Assembly (NCBI GenBank): GCA_003008705.1
Contig: PDUO01000068.1
Coordinates: forward strand, 161,320 to 225,319
Length of the DNA stretch: 64,000 bases
From: Pezicula radicicola
Lineage: Eukaryota; Ascomycota; Leotiomycetes; Helotiales; Dermateaceae
Reading direction: 5' to 3'
Shown here: positions 23,521 to 33,992 of the stretch, one piece after another
How the letters are laid out: every line of letters starts with the position of its first letter
Numbering within the stretch: the stretch's first letter is position 1
Made by a program: the position numbers and the translations under genes
The notes under the pieces: generated by a model
Told to the model about the DNA's origin: nothing
Database searches by the model: none
What the model saw: the letters and a program-made list of their open reading frames with translations, nothing else

Positions 23521-23972
23521 ATGGCTGCTCGGGACTGGGGGCAATTTTCAAGTTTTCTGAGAGACTACTGAGTTAAATTTTTCGACTGGGTATTAGACAA
23601 ATTTTATATGTGGGATAGAGGATAAATGTAAATGGGTGAATAGCATGCATGCAATGGCGCTGTACATTTAATTTTCGGTTAAGACATTTTCATCAAGATA
23701 ACAGTTTAATTCTATGGTCGTTCTCTATTTGAATGGTTGTTTCTTGTTCCCTGACATGTCTCACTTTTGGCAGTTGTTGTACAGACTGCTAAGTAAATTT
23801 ACTGTTTGTAACAGTCTCTACCAATCCCCAAGAGTTGCATGGTTATGGAACTCACAAAATTCTACACTAGATATAATTCTTACCATGATCTCATTCTTGC
23901 AAAATTTTGATTCGTATTACTAAAGTACCCTTGGGACAAATTTTCATTATACTATTGAATAGATACAGATCC

Positions 23973-24830
23973 TCAGTTTCCCAACAATCCTTTGCCACTC
24001 TTGTTCCCAAGGTTGCCTTTATCGACATAATTCAGTTTCAACCAGTCAATTGTCGAACTCTCCAAATGCCGCTCTTCCACGTAGTGCTTTTCGATATTGT
24101 ACACAGTGTCCAATCCAACCCTATCCATAAGCTCACAGATGCCAGTATTTGCGTTGAAGTTTGACGTGAACATGAGGTCGATATCCTCCGCTGTTGCGAC
24201 GCCTTGCTGAATGACCAACAGGCTCTCACGCTTCATGGCCGCCCAAATGCGGTTGAAAATAAAACCCGTAGATTCCTTTCTGGCATGGATTGGAGTAAAA
24301 CCCACAGCTTTTGCCTCCTTCATCAAATGCCCAATGATGGCCAGATCAGTGTGTCCACAGCTCATAATCTCGACCGGGTTCATAGCTGGCGGCATAAAAT
24401 AGTGGGTATTGCAGACCCGGTATTTTCTCTCGACTTGTTCGATCATTTGGCTGGACTTGTATGAAGAGGAGTTTGTGGCTAGGATGCAATCCGGTTGCGT
24501 TATTCGATCCAACTCGCCGAACAAGGGAATCTTGATATCAAGGCGTTCGGGAACAGCCTCAATAACCATCCAGGCTTCTTTCACTGCATCTTCCATTGAA
24601 GAAGCTACGCGCACCATACCACGCTTGCCTTGAATGGCCTTAACTTGCGTTTCAAGGTTCTCTTCAACATATGAAATAGCGGCAGAAGCAACTTCTGGAA
24701 TCCGCTCGTAGAGTACAACTTTGTTGCCGGTGCAAGACCACATCATACACAGCCGGCGACCGAGTACCCCTCCACCAATGATAGCAACAGGCCGTTCTGT
24801 GACATTTGGAGCGCTCCAAGAGTATGCCAT
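23973..24830 (-). CDS. 3-hydroxyacyl-CoA dehydrogenase-like NAD(P) oxidoreductase
   Basis: Single exon, 285 residues from the ATG at 24830, chosen because the NAD-binding fold starts just after it; an in-frame ATG at 24956 would add 42 unconserved residues. The Rossmann motif is PVAIIGGGVLGRRLC. The catalytic region has NSSSYKSSQM and then NTHYFMPPAMNPVEIM, which carries the HCDH histidine. The C-terminal domain has STGFIFNRIWAAMKRE and ends GNLGNKSGKGLL. The family oxidises 3-hydroxy acids or their CoA esters; related enzymes act on gulonate, carnitine or 3-hydroxybutyryl-CoA, so the substrate is open. It is convergent with the P450 and divergent from the beta-propeller gene. Confidence 0.88.
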   Translation of the reverse strand: MAYSWSAPNVTERPVAIIGGGVLGRRLCMMWSCTGNKVVLYERIPEVASAAISYVEENLETQVKAIQGKRGMVRVASSMEDAVKEAWMVIEAVPERLDIKIPLFGELDRITQPDCILATNSSSYKSSQMIEQVERKYRVCNTHYFMPPAMNPVEIMSCGHTDLAIIGHLMKEAKAVGFTPIHARKESTGFIFNRIWAAMKRESLLVIQQGVATAEDIDLMFTSNFNANTGICELMDRVGLDTVYNIEKHYVEERHLESSTIDWLKLNYVDKGNLGNKSGKGLLGN

Positions 24831-25193
24831 CAGAATGATACAGGTCCTCGTTTCGTGGAGGCAAGGGCGGCGATAATGGAATGGTTTGGAAGACAGTATG
24901 CTTGATTGGAAATAGCGTGAAAACTGAGTGAGACCTAATAAGAGGGTAAGTGACAAGATGCTTGAGATATTCAGCGAGAAGATAGAAGTAGAGGCAAAAC
25001 ACTTGCTGAATATATAACCTGCTTGCCGGTCTTACCGTAGCATGGCATTCAATTGTGTGGCGAAGCCGCAGGGTCATCTCGTTGCCCGGAATACAAATAT
25101 GTCATAACGGAGTAAGAGTGTCTTTAGATGTTGAAATGGAGCAAACCGAGCCGAGAAGAAATAAATCCGAGACCTTCGAAGTTGTCTGATTTT

Positions 25194-25389
25194 TCTCCGA
25201 GATTTTCTCCGGAGAGTCTCGGGCCTCCCATCCAGCCTTATTGGAACCAGTGTGGTCAGGGCCGGCCTGAGATGCAGCTTGCTCATGCGGTTGCAAGTTC
25301 AATGGCATAATGGCAGGTTGGCAATGCCGACGCATGTATAACACGCAGAGTAAGAGGTATTTAAATATCTCCGTTTGTGGGGCCGGAGA
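25194..25389. promoter_or_regulatory. TCTCCG sites and two CCG inverted repeats in a divergent promoter
   Basis: TCTCCG occurs at 25194 and 25206, the latter overlapping its inverse as TTTTCTCCGGAGAG. A second palindrome, ATATCTCCG at 25365-25373, is followed after 10 bp by CGGAGATAT at 25384-25392. Both lie between the dehydrogenase (starts 24830, minus) and the beta-propeller gene (starts 25628, plus). Paired CCG/CGG triplets are classic for Zn2Cys6 dimers. The word matches the four sites upstream of the P450. Confidence 0.55.
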
Positions 25390-25627
25390 TATTTTTTAAT
25401 CGGAACAACGCGGGTAACAGTCTCGATCTGTCAATAACCTTGCCCAGAATGGCACAGTGTGGCCAATTCTTTCAACTATTTAGACACATTTCTTTCCCTG
25501 TTTTGAGGCTCAGAAAACTTTGACTTCCGCTCTTTACTCTAAACCTTACAACGAAGATATCGCATGTCACTTTTCCAGACTGAGCCATAGTACAAAGTTG
25601 AAGCTCACCAAATCCTACTCAATTTCA

Positions 25628-26575
25628 ATGTCTTTAGCAGCATCTCCTACCAAAGGCCGCTTATACATCATCGACTTGGGTCTCAGCTCGTTCCCAAACC
25701 ACAACGGCCGTATCTTGACTTGCAACCCCGACGGATCAGGCCTTAGCGAGCTAGTAACAGGCTTGAAATACCTCCCAGATGGAATAGCCGTGGACTCAGA
25801 GAGAGGCCATGTGTACTGGACCAACATGGGGTCGTCACCGAGCGGTATCTTGGACGGCTCCATTCAACGTTGCGACCTTGATGGTAGCAACATCACGACA
25901 ATTGTCCCTCAGGGCCTGATTCACACGCCCAAGCAACTCATAATTGCCCGGTCCAAGGAAAGAGGCCCAGACCTTTACTGGTGTGATCGTGAAGGCATGC
26001 GTGTGATGCGTTGTAGTCTTGACGGATCCAATATGGAAACGCTCATCCAGACAGGAGAGGGCTCAGAAGATCGCGTGGATCAAACTCGATGGTGTGTTGG
26101 GATTGCTGTGGACACTGAAGCTGGAGCGGTGTATTGGACGCAGAAGGGTTTTTCGAAAGGCAACAAAGGACGCATATTTCGGGCTCCACTCGTCGGGTTG
26201 AAATGGGAGGCCCCTGATACACGCAGTGATATCGAACTGCTCTTTGAGGGACTTCCAGAGCCTATAGACCTCCACATCGACACTGTGACGAAGATTCTGT
26301 ACTGGACGGATAGAGGAGATCCTCCACGTGGGAACACAGTTAATTGTGCGCGTGTGGCGGGTGCTGAGGATGGGTCCTTGAAGTTAATGGAGAAGCACGT
26401 CTTGTCAAGAAAGTTACATGAAGGTATTGGACTCACGATCGATGAGCTGAATGGTTGGATGTTCTTTACAGACCTCCTTGGTAGTGTCTATTCAGCAAAT
26501 GTAGACGGGTCTAATAAAAAGGTTTTACACGCCGACCTTGGAGATTGTACTGGAATTGCCTATAGTATAGTATAG
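25628..26575 (+). CDS. YWTD/SMP-30-like six-bladed beta-propeller protein
   Basis: Single exon, 315 residues from the ATG at 25628; the frame is open further upstream but without another ATG. Regular blades repeat the pattern G-I-A-V-D followed by VYWTN, for example DGIAVDSERGHVYWTNMG, LYWCDREGMRV, GIAVDTEAGAVYWTQKG and KILYWTDRGDP. Each is paired with a turn such as DLDGSNI or NPDGSGL. This is the low-density-lipoprotein-receptor YWTD / SMP-30 fold. Fungal members are cytosolic and of uncertain activity; some relatives are lactonases. A lactone-hydrolysing role would fit beside a P450 and a hydroxyacid dehydrogenase but is inference. No signal peptide. Confidence 0.85.
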   Translation: MSLAASPTKGRLYIIDLGLSSFPNHNGRILTCNPDGSGLSELVTGLKYLPDGIAVDSERGHVYWTNMGSSPSGILDGSIQRCDLDGSNITTIVPQGLIHTPKQLIIARSKERGPDLYWCDREGMRVMRCSLDGSNMETLIQTGEGSEDRVDQTRWCVGIAVDTEAGAVYWTQKGFSKGNKGRIFRAPLVGLKWEAPDTRSDIELLFEGLPEPIDLHIDTVTKILYWTDRGDPPRGNTVNCARVAGAEDGSLKLMEKHVLSRKLHEGIGLTIDELNGWMFFTDLLGSVYSANVDGSNKKVLHADLGDCTGIAYSIV

Positions 26576-28144
26576 GATAGTCCTACAGACAGAAACTAGC
26601 CACTACGCAAGCCTAGCTTAGGGCTAAGGCGGCCCGTGTATTATATATAGTATGAAGGCCACGGTAAAAAGTCATTAGACCATGGGGGTAGTATACCGTA
26701 TTCGCTTTATACGCACGCTGTAGCCAGGCAACAACAACCTATAGAGAAATTCTATAAGGAGTATTTATATTATTTTATACTCTAAGAATAAATTAATTTA
26801 ATTTACTTTTTATTTAAAGACTTTAATAAGTTATACTTTAGTATTAGTATTTAGTTAATATATATATTTAAAGTTATATATAATTAATATTAGTATTTAT
26901 TATTATATAACTTAAATAAATTTAATTAATAAAAGAATAAAAAATTAATATATAATTAAATAATCTTATAATATAATAATAAATTTTAATTTTAATTAAA
27001 TTTTTATAAGTTAATAAAATATTATATACTTATATAATTAAAAAATCATAGGGGGATGAGTATGACAGTGAGGAGATCTCCGCAGCTCAAACTTGAAAAT
27101 AAGAGAATCTAGTCTTCATTTCAGCCCCCTAATTTATTCGATATGTCGAGTTTAAGCAAGAAAGAAACTGTCTGTCGGGACATAATCGTAGCAGACAACT
27201 CTAGGCAGTTTCTGGCCATTCCTCGAACCACGTGTGGAAAAGAGCCTTGGAAATTGTAGAGCTTGCACAAGATTTGATCGGCTCTATCGACGCGTCCCAA
27301 TGTGATATTGGCTAATATTTATGAGCTCGACGAAGTCAGATCAACCAGGCCTATCATATCAGCACTTGAGAGCGTCCAGGGATTACGATGAAAGCGCAAT
27401 ATTCTCTCATAGTTCCGTCATCGGAAGTTGGCTTATATTCGTTGAAGCTATAGTGGAGATCCTACCAAACGTGCAACTGACATAGCCTAATCGGTCGATC
27501 CTCAATTAATTCTTCGAGCAATACTTTCAAAAAAGCCTCATATAATCTTACACCCTTGAGTTAGTCTAATGCTGTATGATGAGAGATGAACACGACAGTA
27601 CTTGTAAAAAGAAGGTAACATTTCGGCTAAGACGGTTGGTGGGCATCAGCACAGCCTCTTAGCTTGGTCAAAGCAGACATAGAATACCTCTATGAACTTA
27701 GCAGCAATTTCTTTTGCGTAAAATAGGAAAAGCAAGTAGGAAGCAAAAATGTTGTTTAGCTGATCCTGACGGGGTTGTGCCGGCCTTTCAATCTATGGGG
27801 GTTGACGATTTTAGGACTTCGAAAACGTGCTTCGTACGACAATGCTACCGCTCGGTCATGTCTAATTTCAGTTAATATTGACTCTCCTCAAGATAAATCT
27901 GGCCTTACAAGGATAACTAGCTATATATACTGCCATCCATTCAAGTTCTCAGTGAGTTGAATTATCCCACTTTTACTGGTTCTTGAGTACACCCTGCTGA
28001 CATCTCTGCCCGTCAAGATGCCTGACATCTCGTACAAATCTGTCCTCTTTCAGATAGTCTCGGAAGAACATGAAGGTATAGTGATATCGAATCTGGGAGT
28101 TACTTTTTGATTAACAATGCTCAGCGTCACTGTCTTGTCACTAG
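26576..28144. other. Intergenic with an AT-rich block at about 26740-27050
   Basis: After the propeller gene comes a short spacer, then about 300 bp that is almost entirely A and T, then moderately AT-rich DNA with no coding frame. The frame at 27775-27960 shows no family resemblance. Confidence 0.5.
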
Positions 28145-28465
28145 AGAGCGACTTACCACCCGGATCCGAAGATACCATTCAGCACCGTTGACATTCTTTT
28201 GAGGCAGTATGCTGACGTTTTGGACCCATCTCGCAAAGATTCGGCGATGATCACTTTTGTAGAACGTGATGGAATAAGTACATTTATTTTAAACAGTGTT
28301 GTAGTATCACCTGTGCTACAATTTCTACTAGAATGCTTCAAAACACGTTTGAATTCTCGAAAGCCAGGGACGATTGCGTTGAAACTGATTCTTCCGGATA
28401 CTCATGGGTATCTTGTGCAGACTAAAATTCTTTCCCTTGATTTGTCCAATTCATATTCTCACTAG
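28145..28465 (+). CDS. Hypothetical ORF, possibly a terminal exon
   Basis: The frame is open from just after a TAG at 28142-28144, preceded by an acceptor-like CACTAG, to the stop at 28465. It encodes about 106 residues, for example DPKIPFSTVDILLRQYADVL and then SAMITFVERDGISTFILNSV. The composition is protein-like rather than random. An upstream ATG at 28018 (MPDISYKSVLFQIVSEEHE) with a GTATAG donor could be a first exon, but the phases do not join cleanly. I do not recognise the family. The 3' end overlaps the tail of the minus-strand regulator by four bases. Confidence 0.35.
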   Translation, partial: RATYHPDPKIPFSTVDILLRQYADVLDPSRKDSAMITFVERDGISTFILNSVVVSPVLQFLLECFKTRLNSRKPGTIALKLILPDTHGYLVQTKILSLDLSNSYSH

Positions 28466-30132
28466 GAGAAACACAAATTCAACTCCCTTTTCTTCATCAC
28501 ATAATCCAGTCCCTGCGGCCCATAAGCTCTCGGATCACTATCCGCCCACAAATATTCAAGTAATTCTATCCCCCTCCTCACACTCCTCATCCTATACCTA
28601 CTCCTCTCAAATGCCCCCTTTAAGATCTTCCTCTCCTCATCTTTCTGCAAACATGACCCGATCATCATCGCGGGCCATAAAAGTATGCCTTCTAGTCGCG
28701 ATGGAGAAAGGGATAGGAGTGGAAAACAAATTTCAGTACGGATTTCGATTTCAGAGAGAAGAGACGGGCTGGTTGGGAAGGGGTGGAAGGAGGAGTGGAG
28801 ATAGATGAGTAGGGCGTTTTGGTAGATTATCGAAGCCGTTACTTTCTCGATTGTCATTTCTGTCGCCGCTGGTTTCCAGTCACGGAGCTTAGATTCGAGG
28901 GCTTTGTATTTGGCGTATATTTCGGAGGTGTGAATAGTGCTTGAGTCTTCGGATAATCGGTGGGTGACAAGAGATGAGATCATGGGAATGAATTCAAAAA
29001 CGCCATGTCCACACCCGAAAAATATTCCGTAGCTGGGATACTGACTTAATCCTTCTAAGTTGCCGAGGAAGGAATCTAATTTGATAACGGGTTGGGAAGA
29101 AAGGTTCCCGCGTGGGGTTATAGAGGCAGCGAGGGCGCGGTAAGAATACATTTCTAAGAGGAATCCCCAGAGAGAGAGATGATCGGGATTTGAGAGGAGG
29201 GAGGGGGAAGAGAGGATGTTGAGGACGAGATGTCGACTTGCCATTAGGTGATGGAGGATTGTGGAGTGCGGAGAACCCGAGATAATCTGTAGGAGGTTAG
29301 GATGAATGAGGCCATGGAATGGAATGGGGGGAGGGTGGTGAAAGAGACTTACGTCAACCATGCAAAGGAGTAAGGTGATGAGTAGTAAGTGTAGTGTTTC
29401 CCTTCCATCTCCATGAGTACTGTTGGATAGGGCTGCCTGGAGATCACGAAGTACAAGTGAATAATGCGACCAAGTGGCTGAGATCATGGCCCCATCAACC
29501 GCCTCGTCGGAACAGAGATGCGCGCCTGAAAGTGCCAATACGCAATTCATGACAAGCTCATTTGAGAATGCTAGTGGGAGGACATAATATACAAAAGGAT
29601 TCTTCGAAATGGGAGTAATGCCAAGTTGGTTGGATGTTTGAGAGAGGTATCGGTCGAAGAGGAGGCGAGAGCTGGATGTTAAGAGGGAATCTCGGGTGTA
29701 GGGGAGGCCCCATTGAAGATACCAGAGTCTGGTTGGTGTTCCTGGGAGAGAGGGTGGGAAGTGTGCGGATTCGGTTGAGGTTTGGAGAGTTGATGTTCCG
29801 TTTGGTGCTGGGATTTGGGTGGTTGGGCTATTCGTAGGTGATCTTATGGGGGTTTCGAAATCGTTGTGGTTCGAAAGACGCTTCTTTTCAGATTCCGACT
29901 TAATCTCTCGGCACCTCTAAAAATGCAATGTGATATATTGGTATCTAACCTTTTTAACACAGTCCTTATCGGCCACCTCTTCCTGTACTTTAGGGGGAGG
30001 CCACGAGCATTGAATATTCCTTTTGTCGCAATTGCGGCATATGGGAGCTGTTTCGTCACATTTCTTGCGTCTTGATCGGCATGTAAGACAACCAGACGTG
30101 GAGCGTGGAAAGCTCCGTCGAATCCGAGGCAT
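28462..30132 (-). CDS. Zn2Cys6 transcription factor
   Basis: Three exons, 30132-29950, 29898-29353 and 29286-28462, give 517 residues. The zinc cluster is STSGCLTCRSRRKKCDE, then APICRNC and IQC. The linker is rich in P, T and S (ETPIRSPTNSPTTQIPAP). The C-terminal part matches the fungal-specific domain of C6 regulators (FVYYVLPLAFSNELVMNCVL, then LLLITLLLCMVD joined to IISGSPHSTILHHLMASRHL). The first intron has two in-frame acceptors, giving 33- or 51-bp introns; the 51-bp form is chosen. The second intron (66 bp) is a multiple of three and lacks an in-frame stop. Target genes unknown. Its neighbour beyond 30.6 kb, the QCR8 copy, is divergently transcribed. Confidence 0.88.
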
Positions 30133-30600
30133 AAATCGTCCAGAGATCGGAGATGAGAGAGAGAAAAAGGAAGAGATTCGGCATGAATAAGAGTGATGTC
30201 TCCAAATATAGAACTAGAATGTAGAGCTAGAATGGGGGGGAACTGCAGAGGAAGCATCAAATATGGAAGTTGAAGTTCGTTTAATGAAACTACCTTGGTC
30301 ACATGCCCCTTATCTAAGCGCGTTTTCTTATCTAAACGCATCAAGCTTACTAAACGAAGTTAGAACCAAAGCTTTGGCCATATAAAATCACCTATACACC
30401 TATACCTTCACACGGCACCCCCGTATGTACATTCAGATGTCGGATTTGCTCTGGTTCCTGACTATCCCTGTGCCGCTTGGCAAGATATAGACTACTATAA
30501 GAGGACCATCCCCCATCCCCCATCCACTCCAGTATTGAAGTAGCTTTCAGTTCAACGAATACACCCACCATCTATCTTAGCGAGCAAGCGAAGGGCTAAA
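30133..30600. other. Divergent promoter region
   Basis: About 470 bp between the minus-strand regulator (start 30132) and the QCR8-like gene (start 30601). A pyrimidine-rich tract with CCATCCCCCATCCCC lies at about 30508-30530. Nothing else is supported. Confidence 0.5.
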
Positions 30601-31138
30601 ATGGAATACAATCCCAACCCAAATGCCCGTCCCGGGATGTACGTTTAACTTGCCCGATACCTTTTTAAGGTTGACTCCTAGAACTACCAACTCACTATTC
30701 TTAAACTCAGACGTCCTGTATTCTGCTGGGGCCACGAGAGTAAGTTTCCTTCTACATTCCTTCCTTCTGTGTAGTTAGTCCTTTCACCCGTTCAAAGTTC
30801 CTACGGCTAATCAACTTTGTAATTACAGAATTGCCTAAACAAGTAGGCATCGCTATCTACTGCCTATCTCCCAACCGGCAACGACCTCTAGCAGGAGCAT
30901 TGCGAAATTCAGTCTTCAATACCGCTCGACGGATACACGGGCAGATTTTCTATGTTGCGCCGCCTTTTATAGTTGCTTATTTGCTTCTTGAATGGATGGA
31001 TAAGAGGTACGAGGTTATACTTTCTGTGAGGAGGGTTGTTGGGTAGATGAGTTGAGACAATTTATAATTCTTATAAACAGGAATAAATATTTGAATTCGA
31101 AAGAGTGGAGGCTGGTTGGTGAAAGGTCGGCAATATAA
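30601..31138 (+). CDS. QCR8: Cytochrome b-c1 complex subunit 8 (QCR8) homologue, diverged
   Basis: Four exons, 30601-30638, 30711-30739, 30829-31006 and 31081-31138, give 100 residues. The middle matches the ubiquinol-cytochrome c reductase ubiquinone-binding family: LPKQVGIAIYCLSPNRQRPL, then AGALRNSVFNTARR, then the single membrane helix IFYVAPPFIVAYLLLEWMDK and the conserved tail RNKYLNSKEWRLVG. Subunit 8 sits in mitochondrial complex III and contacts cytochrome b. The N-terminus (MEYNPNPNARPGIRPVF) is shorter and less conserved than in the QCR8 proteins I remember, and several usually invariant positions differ. This could be an extra paralogue rather than the housekeeping copy. All splice sites are canonical, so it looks functional. 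Confidence 0.85.
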
Positions 31139-33992
31139 TTTGCTAGAGAATGTTTACTTTTGAATATCGAGGAATTATTAAAGAAAATATCATTATCCTC
31201 TAAGGATCTCCTTGAAACAGGAGTGTTTATAAACTACGTGCAGGGGGGTTTACCACCAACGCCTTCGAATATAACAAGGCTGGCTTAGGGTAATATGTGG
31301 AATCTAGATCAAATCATCAAAGAGTAAGTCTATTAAATGGAGATGGAGTATACGCCTTGATTTGTTCTAATCTGTATTTGAAATTAATCAATCTCTGATA
31401 GGAGTTTAAAATGCTTATAAATTCTGTAAATTCTTAAGGACTGTATATATATCATCCACCCTTTTTCTTATTTTGTCGAGGTTTCGAAAGCATATTAAAA
31501 ATTCGGGAGCATTTTGTAGAGGACTCTACCCATAGGGCTGAGCTTGGGATACGGGATGCTGAGGGCTGGTTAACTGCCGAGGCTGAAGGCCCTCTAAGCG
31601 TTGAGTTTCGGATTCTAATTGCTTGTACAGGGGATAAAAAGCCGCAAAATCTGACGCTTTGCTAAAGTTCGACGTACTGCATAGAAGGGAGACCTATCGA
31701 TCAGCCGTGCATGTTTGTGGCAAGGCGCTGCTTCTTACCTTATCCGATATCCTTTGCCGTTAACATCTTGAATAGCTAATATTATACAGAGCCAAGTCTC
31801 CTCGTCTCAATTGAATCGAGTTCTCTCGTTAGGTATACATGCGGACTATTTTAACTTGAGAAAAAGTTGGCGGGGACGGCGGAAGAAGCCTTTGGTCAAG
31901 CACGACCAAGGGCACATGCCAGGCGCCATAGACGACACAAGCGCCAATATTTTTTAAGCAGCAACGATATTGCATCCAAATGTGGCTCATCGTTGGTTCC
32001 AAATATTGCTTATAGCCACGGCAGATGCCAGAATCTACGCTCACACTATAGGAGTTACGCGCATTATAGACGATTCTCAAGTTGCAGATCGTCCTCTTTG
32101 CTAGAGATCTTAGAGGCGGGTAGTGTCATACTCACCGGCATCAAAACGCTGCTTTTCGCGGCGTATAATTCGCTCTCTATGCGTGCCAGCCATCCCCAAC
32201 TCTCTTCTTAATGCTAGTGACCTCCTCTGACGCACTTTACGGAGGCGCAGAGAGAACTTGTTTCTTTCCCTACCATCTCATCGTGTACATGCGGGGCTTC
32301 AAGACAAAGCTCGCAAGCGCCGATTGTGTGCGAATTCTACCCAAGCGCCAATTCGGCCGCAATGTCTCCCCTCAATTCCGAGGAATCGTAATTCAACTCA
32401 GTCATGAACAGATGTGCCTCTATACCTACAGGAGCTTTCAGCGGAACTCTTTGCAATAGCAAATAAGGCTGCGACAACCATTATCTGCCAGAGTGAGTAG
32501 GTTGGATGACCTACTATCACCCCGCGAAATATTAGCAAAGCTACAAGGGGTTTGTTAGAATGATGAGGCTATTACCAACTACGTCTCCCTATTGTTGAGG
32601 CCCTTAGTAGAAGTCCACAATCCCATCTTGCAGTTCCCAAACCTAAAACAACCATCCGTTTGTACAGCACAGCTGTGATGTCCTCGCTTTGGATAGGTTT
32701 CCCCGAGGTACACTAATAGTATTACTGATCATTACCTATTATTGTATCCCGAATATATGACAGAGGTAACGCCGGCGCTTGAGAAGGTTGAGCGAACACG
32801 GTAGATCGCTATGACGAAGCAGATGTAGACTAATGCAGAGAGTCAAGGTTAGAGGCTTATATTGGACATATGGAATCGGAACAGGGAGTCTATCTGGCTG
32901 AATAAGATAAGGTAGATTGATGCTTAAACTTAAGAAATACCAGAAATAATTTTCGACTTAAAATATATAACACAGTCTATGTTATTAAGAAGAGGAACTA
33001 TATAGAAGAAGGGTGATGTGGGAACGTAGGAATCGATTTGACCTTGAGCCTGCACACCTGCAGCCAAAAAGTAGCGGCTATCTTGGTGGTATTATCCCGT
33101 AATAACCCCACCACGTTGAGATGCCGTATGAGGCAGGAGATTGATCATGTAATTGTACCCAAGCTAACGACATTTGTCCGTTCGTCTGCGCAGCAACTTT
33201 TCGAGAATACTTTAGTGACTGAGCATCAAGTTGGGAGAGTGCATTCTCACCTATCTCGATGGTTCCGCCTGATCGCCATTATGAGGGATAAGGTGCGTAC
33301 TATTGTTGGATTGCGAGGTTCCCGTCGTGTTGTGGTCCCGGCGGTGATAACTACGAAGCACAGGCCAGGCCAGGCCTTCCGACCACTCAGAGTATGACCT
33401 CTAGGGTACCAACCCGTAGAGCCTACTGAATTAATAAAATTATTTGGGGGGTTGCATGTCAGTAATTTGCCGTAAAAGACTAGCTTGACCCACTATCCAA
33501 CATTATTACCATTGTTCATCAAGATCCAGGGGTCGTGAATGCACCCTGATATATCAAGTATATCCTGTACGCTACGGAGTCAATCTGCCCCATCCGCCAC
33601 ATCCAACCAGGACTGGCGATTAAAGTTTAAGCATACAGGCTAATAGTATGTGTAAGATCTAAAAGTTGATTAATTCTATAGCTAACCAATCTACCTTTAA
33701 TATAAGTATACAGACCATGTGTCTCCCCGCAGCTTAATATCACTAAGCAGCGCTAATATACGCGCCATATGACTAGACTAGTCCAGTCCCTTACAAAAGC
33801 TTATTTGCACCGTATCAAAACTTGGAAAATAATATACTTTCTCGCTGAATCTCTTCTGTAGCATATAATAGCCCCCTCGTCTTATATTTTGTCATAATAA
33901 GCATACTTGCCTAGCCCCAGTCAAGAAACCGAATCTATACAACCAACCTTCTAAGGTATAGCTAGCTACCTACGACTGCTTTTCCACCTCCA
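31139..33992. other. Long stretch without a supported gene
   Basis: GC-normal patches at 31830-32460 and 33040-33400 hold open frames on both strands (for example 31867-32211, 32211-32459 and 33038-33397 on plus). None shows a recognisable domain, so they may be relics. GACCACTCAGAGTAT at 33384 recurs elsewhere in the window. An ACTATCCAACA-type end at 33491-33501 resembles a long-terminal-repeat border. TATA-poor DNA precedes the next gene. Confidence 0.45.

Noticed and set aside
31867..32459. Two adjacent plus-strand ORFs in GC-normal DNA
   Set aside because: No recognisable motif, no consistent splice model, and stops in every long extension; noted only as a possible relic.
33038..33397. 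119-codon plus-strand ORF
   Set aside because: Composition is not convincing, no motif seen, and its end overlaps a dispersed repeat word.
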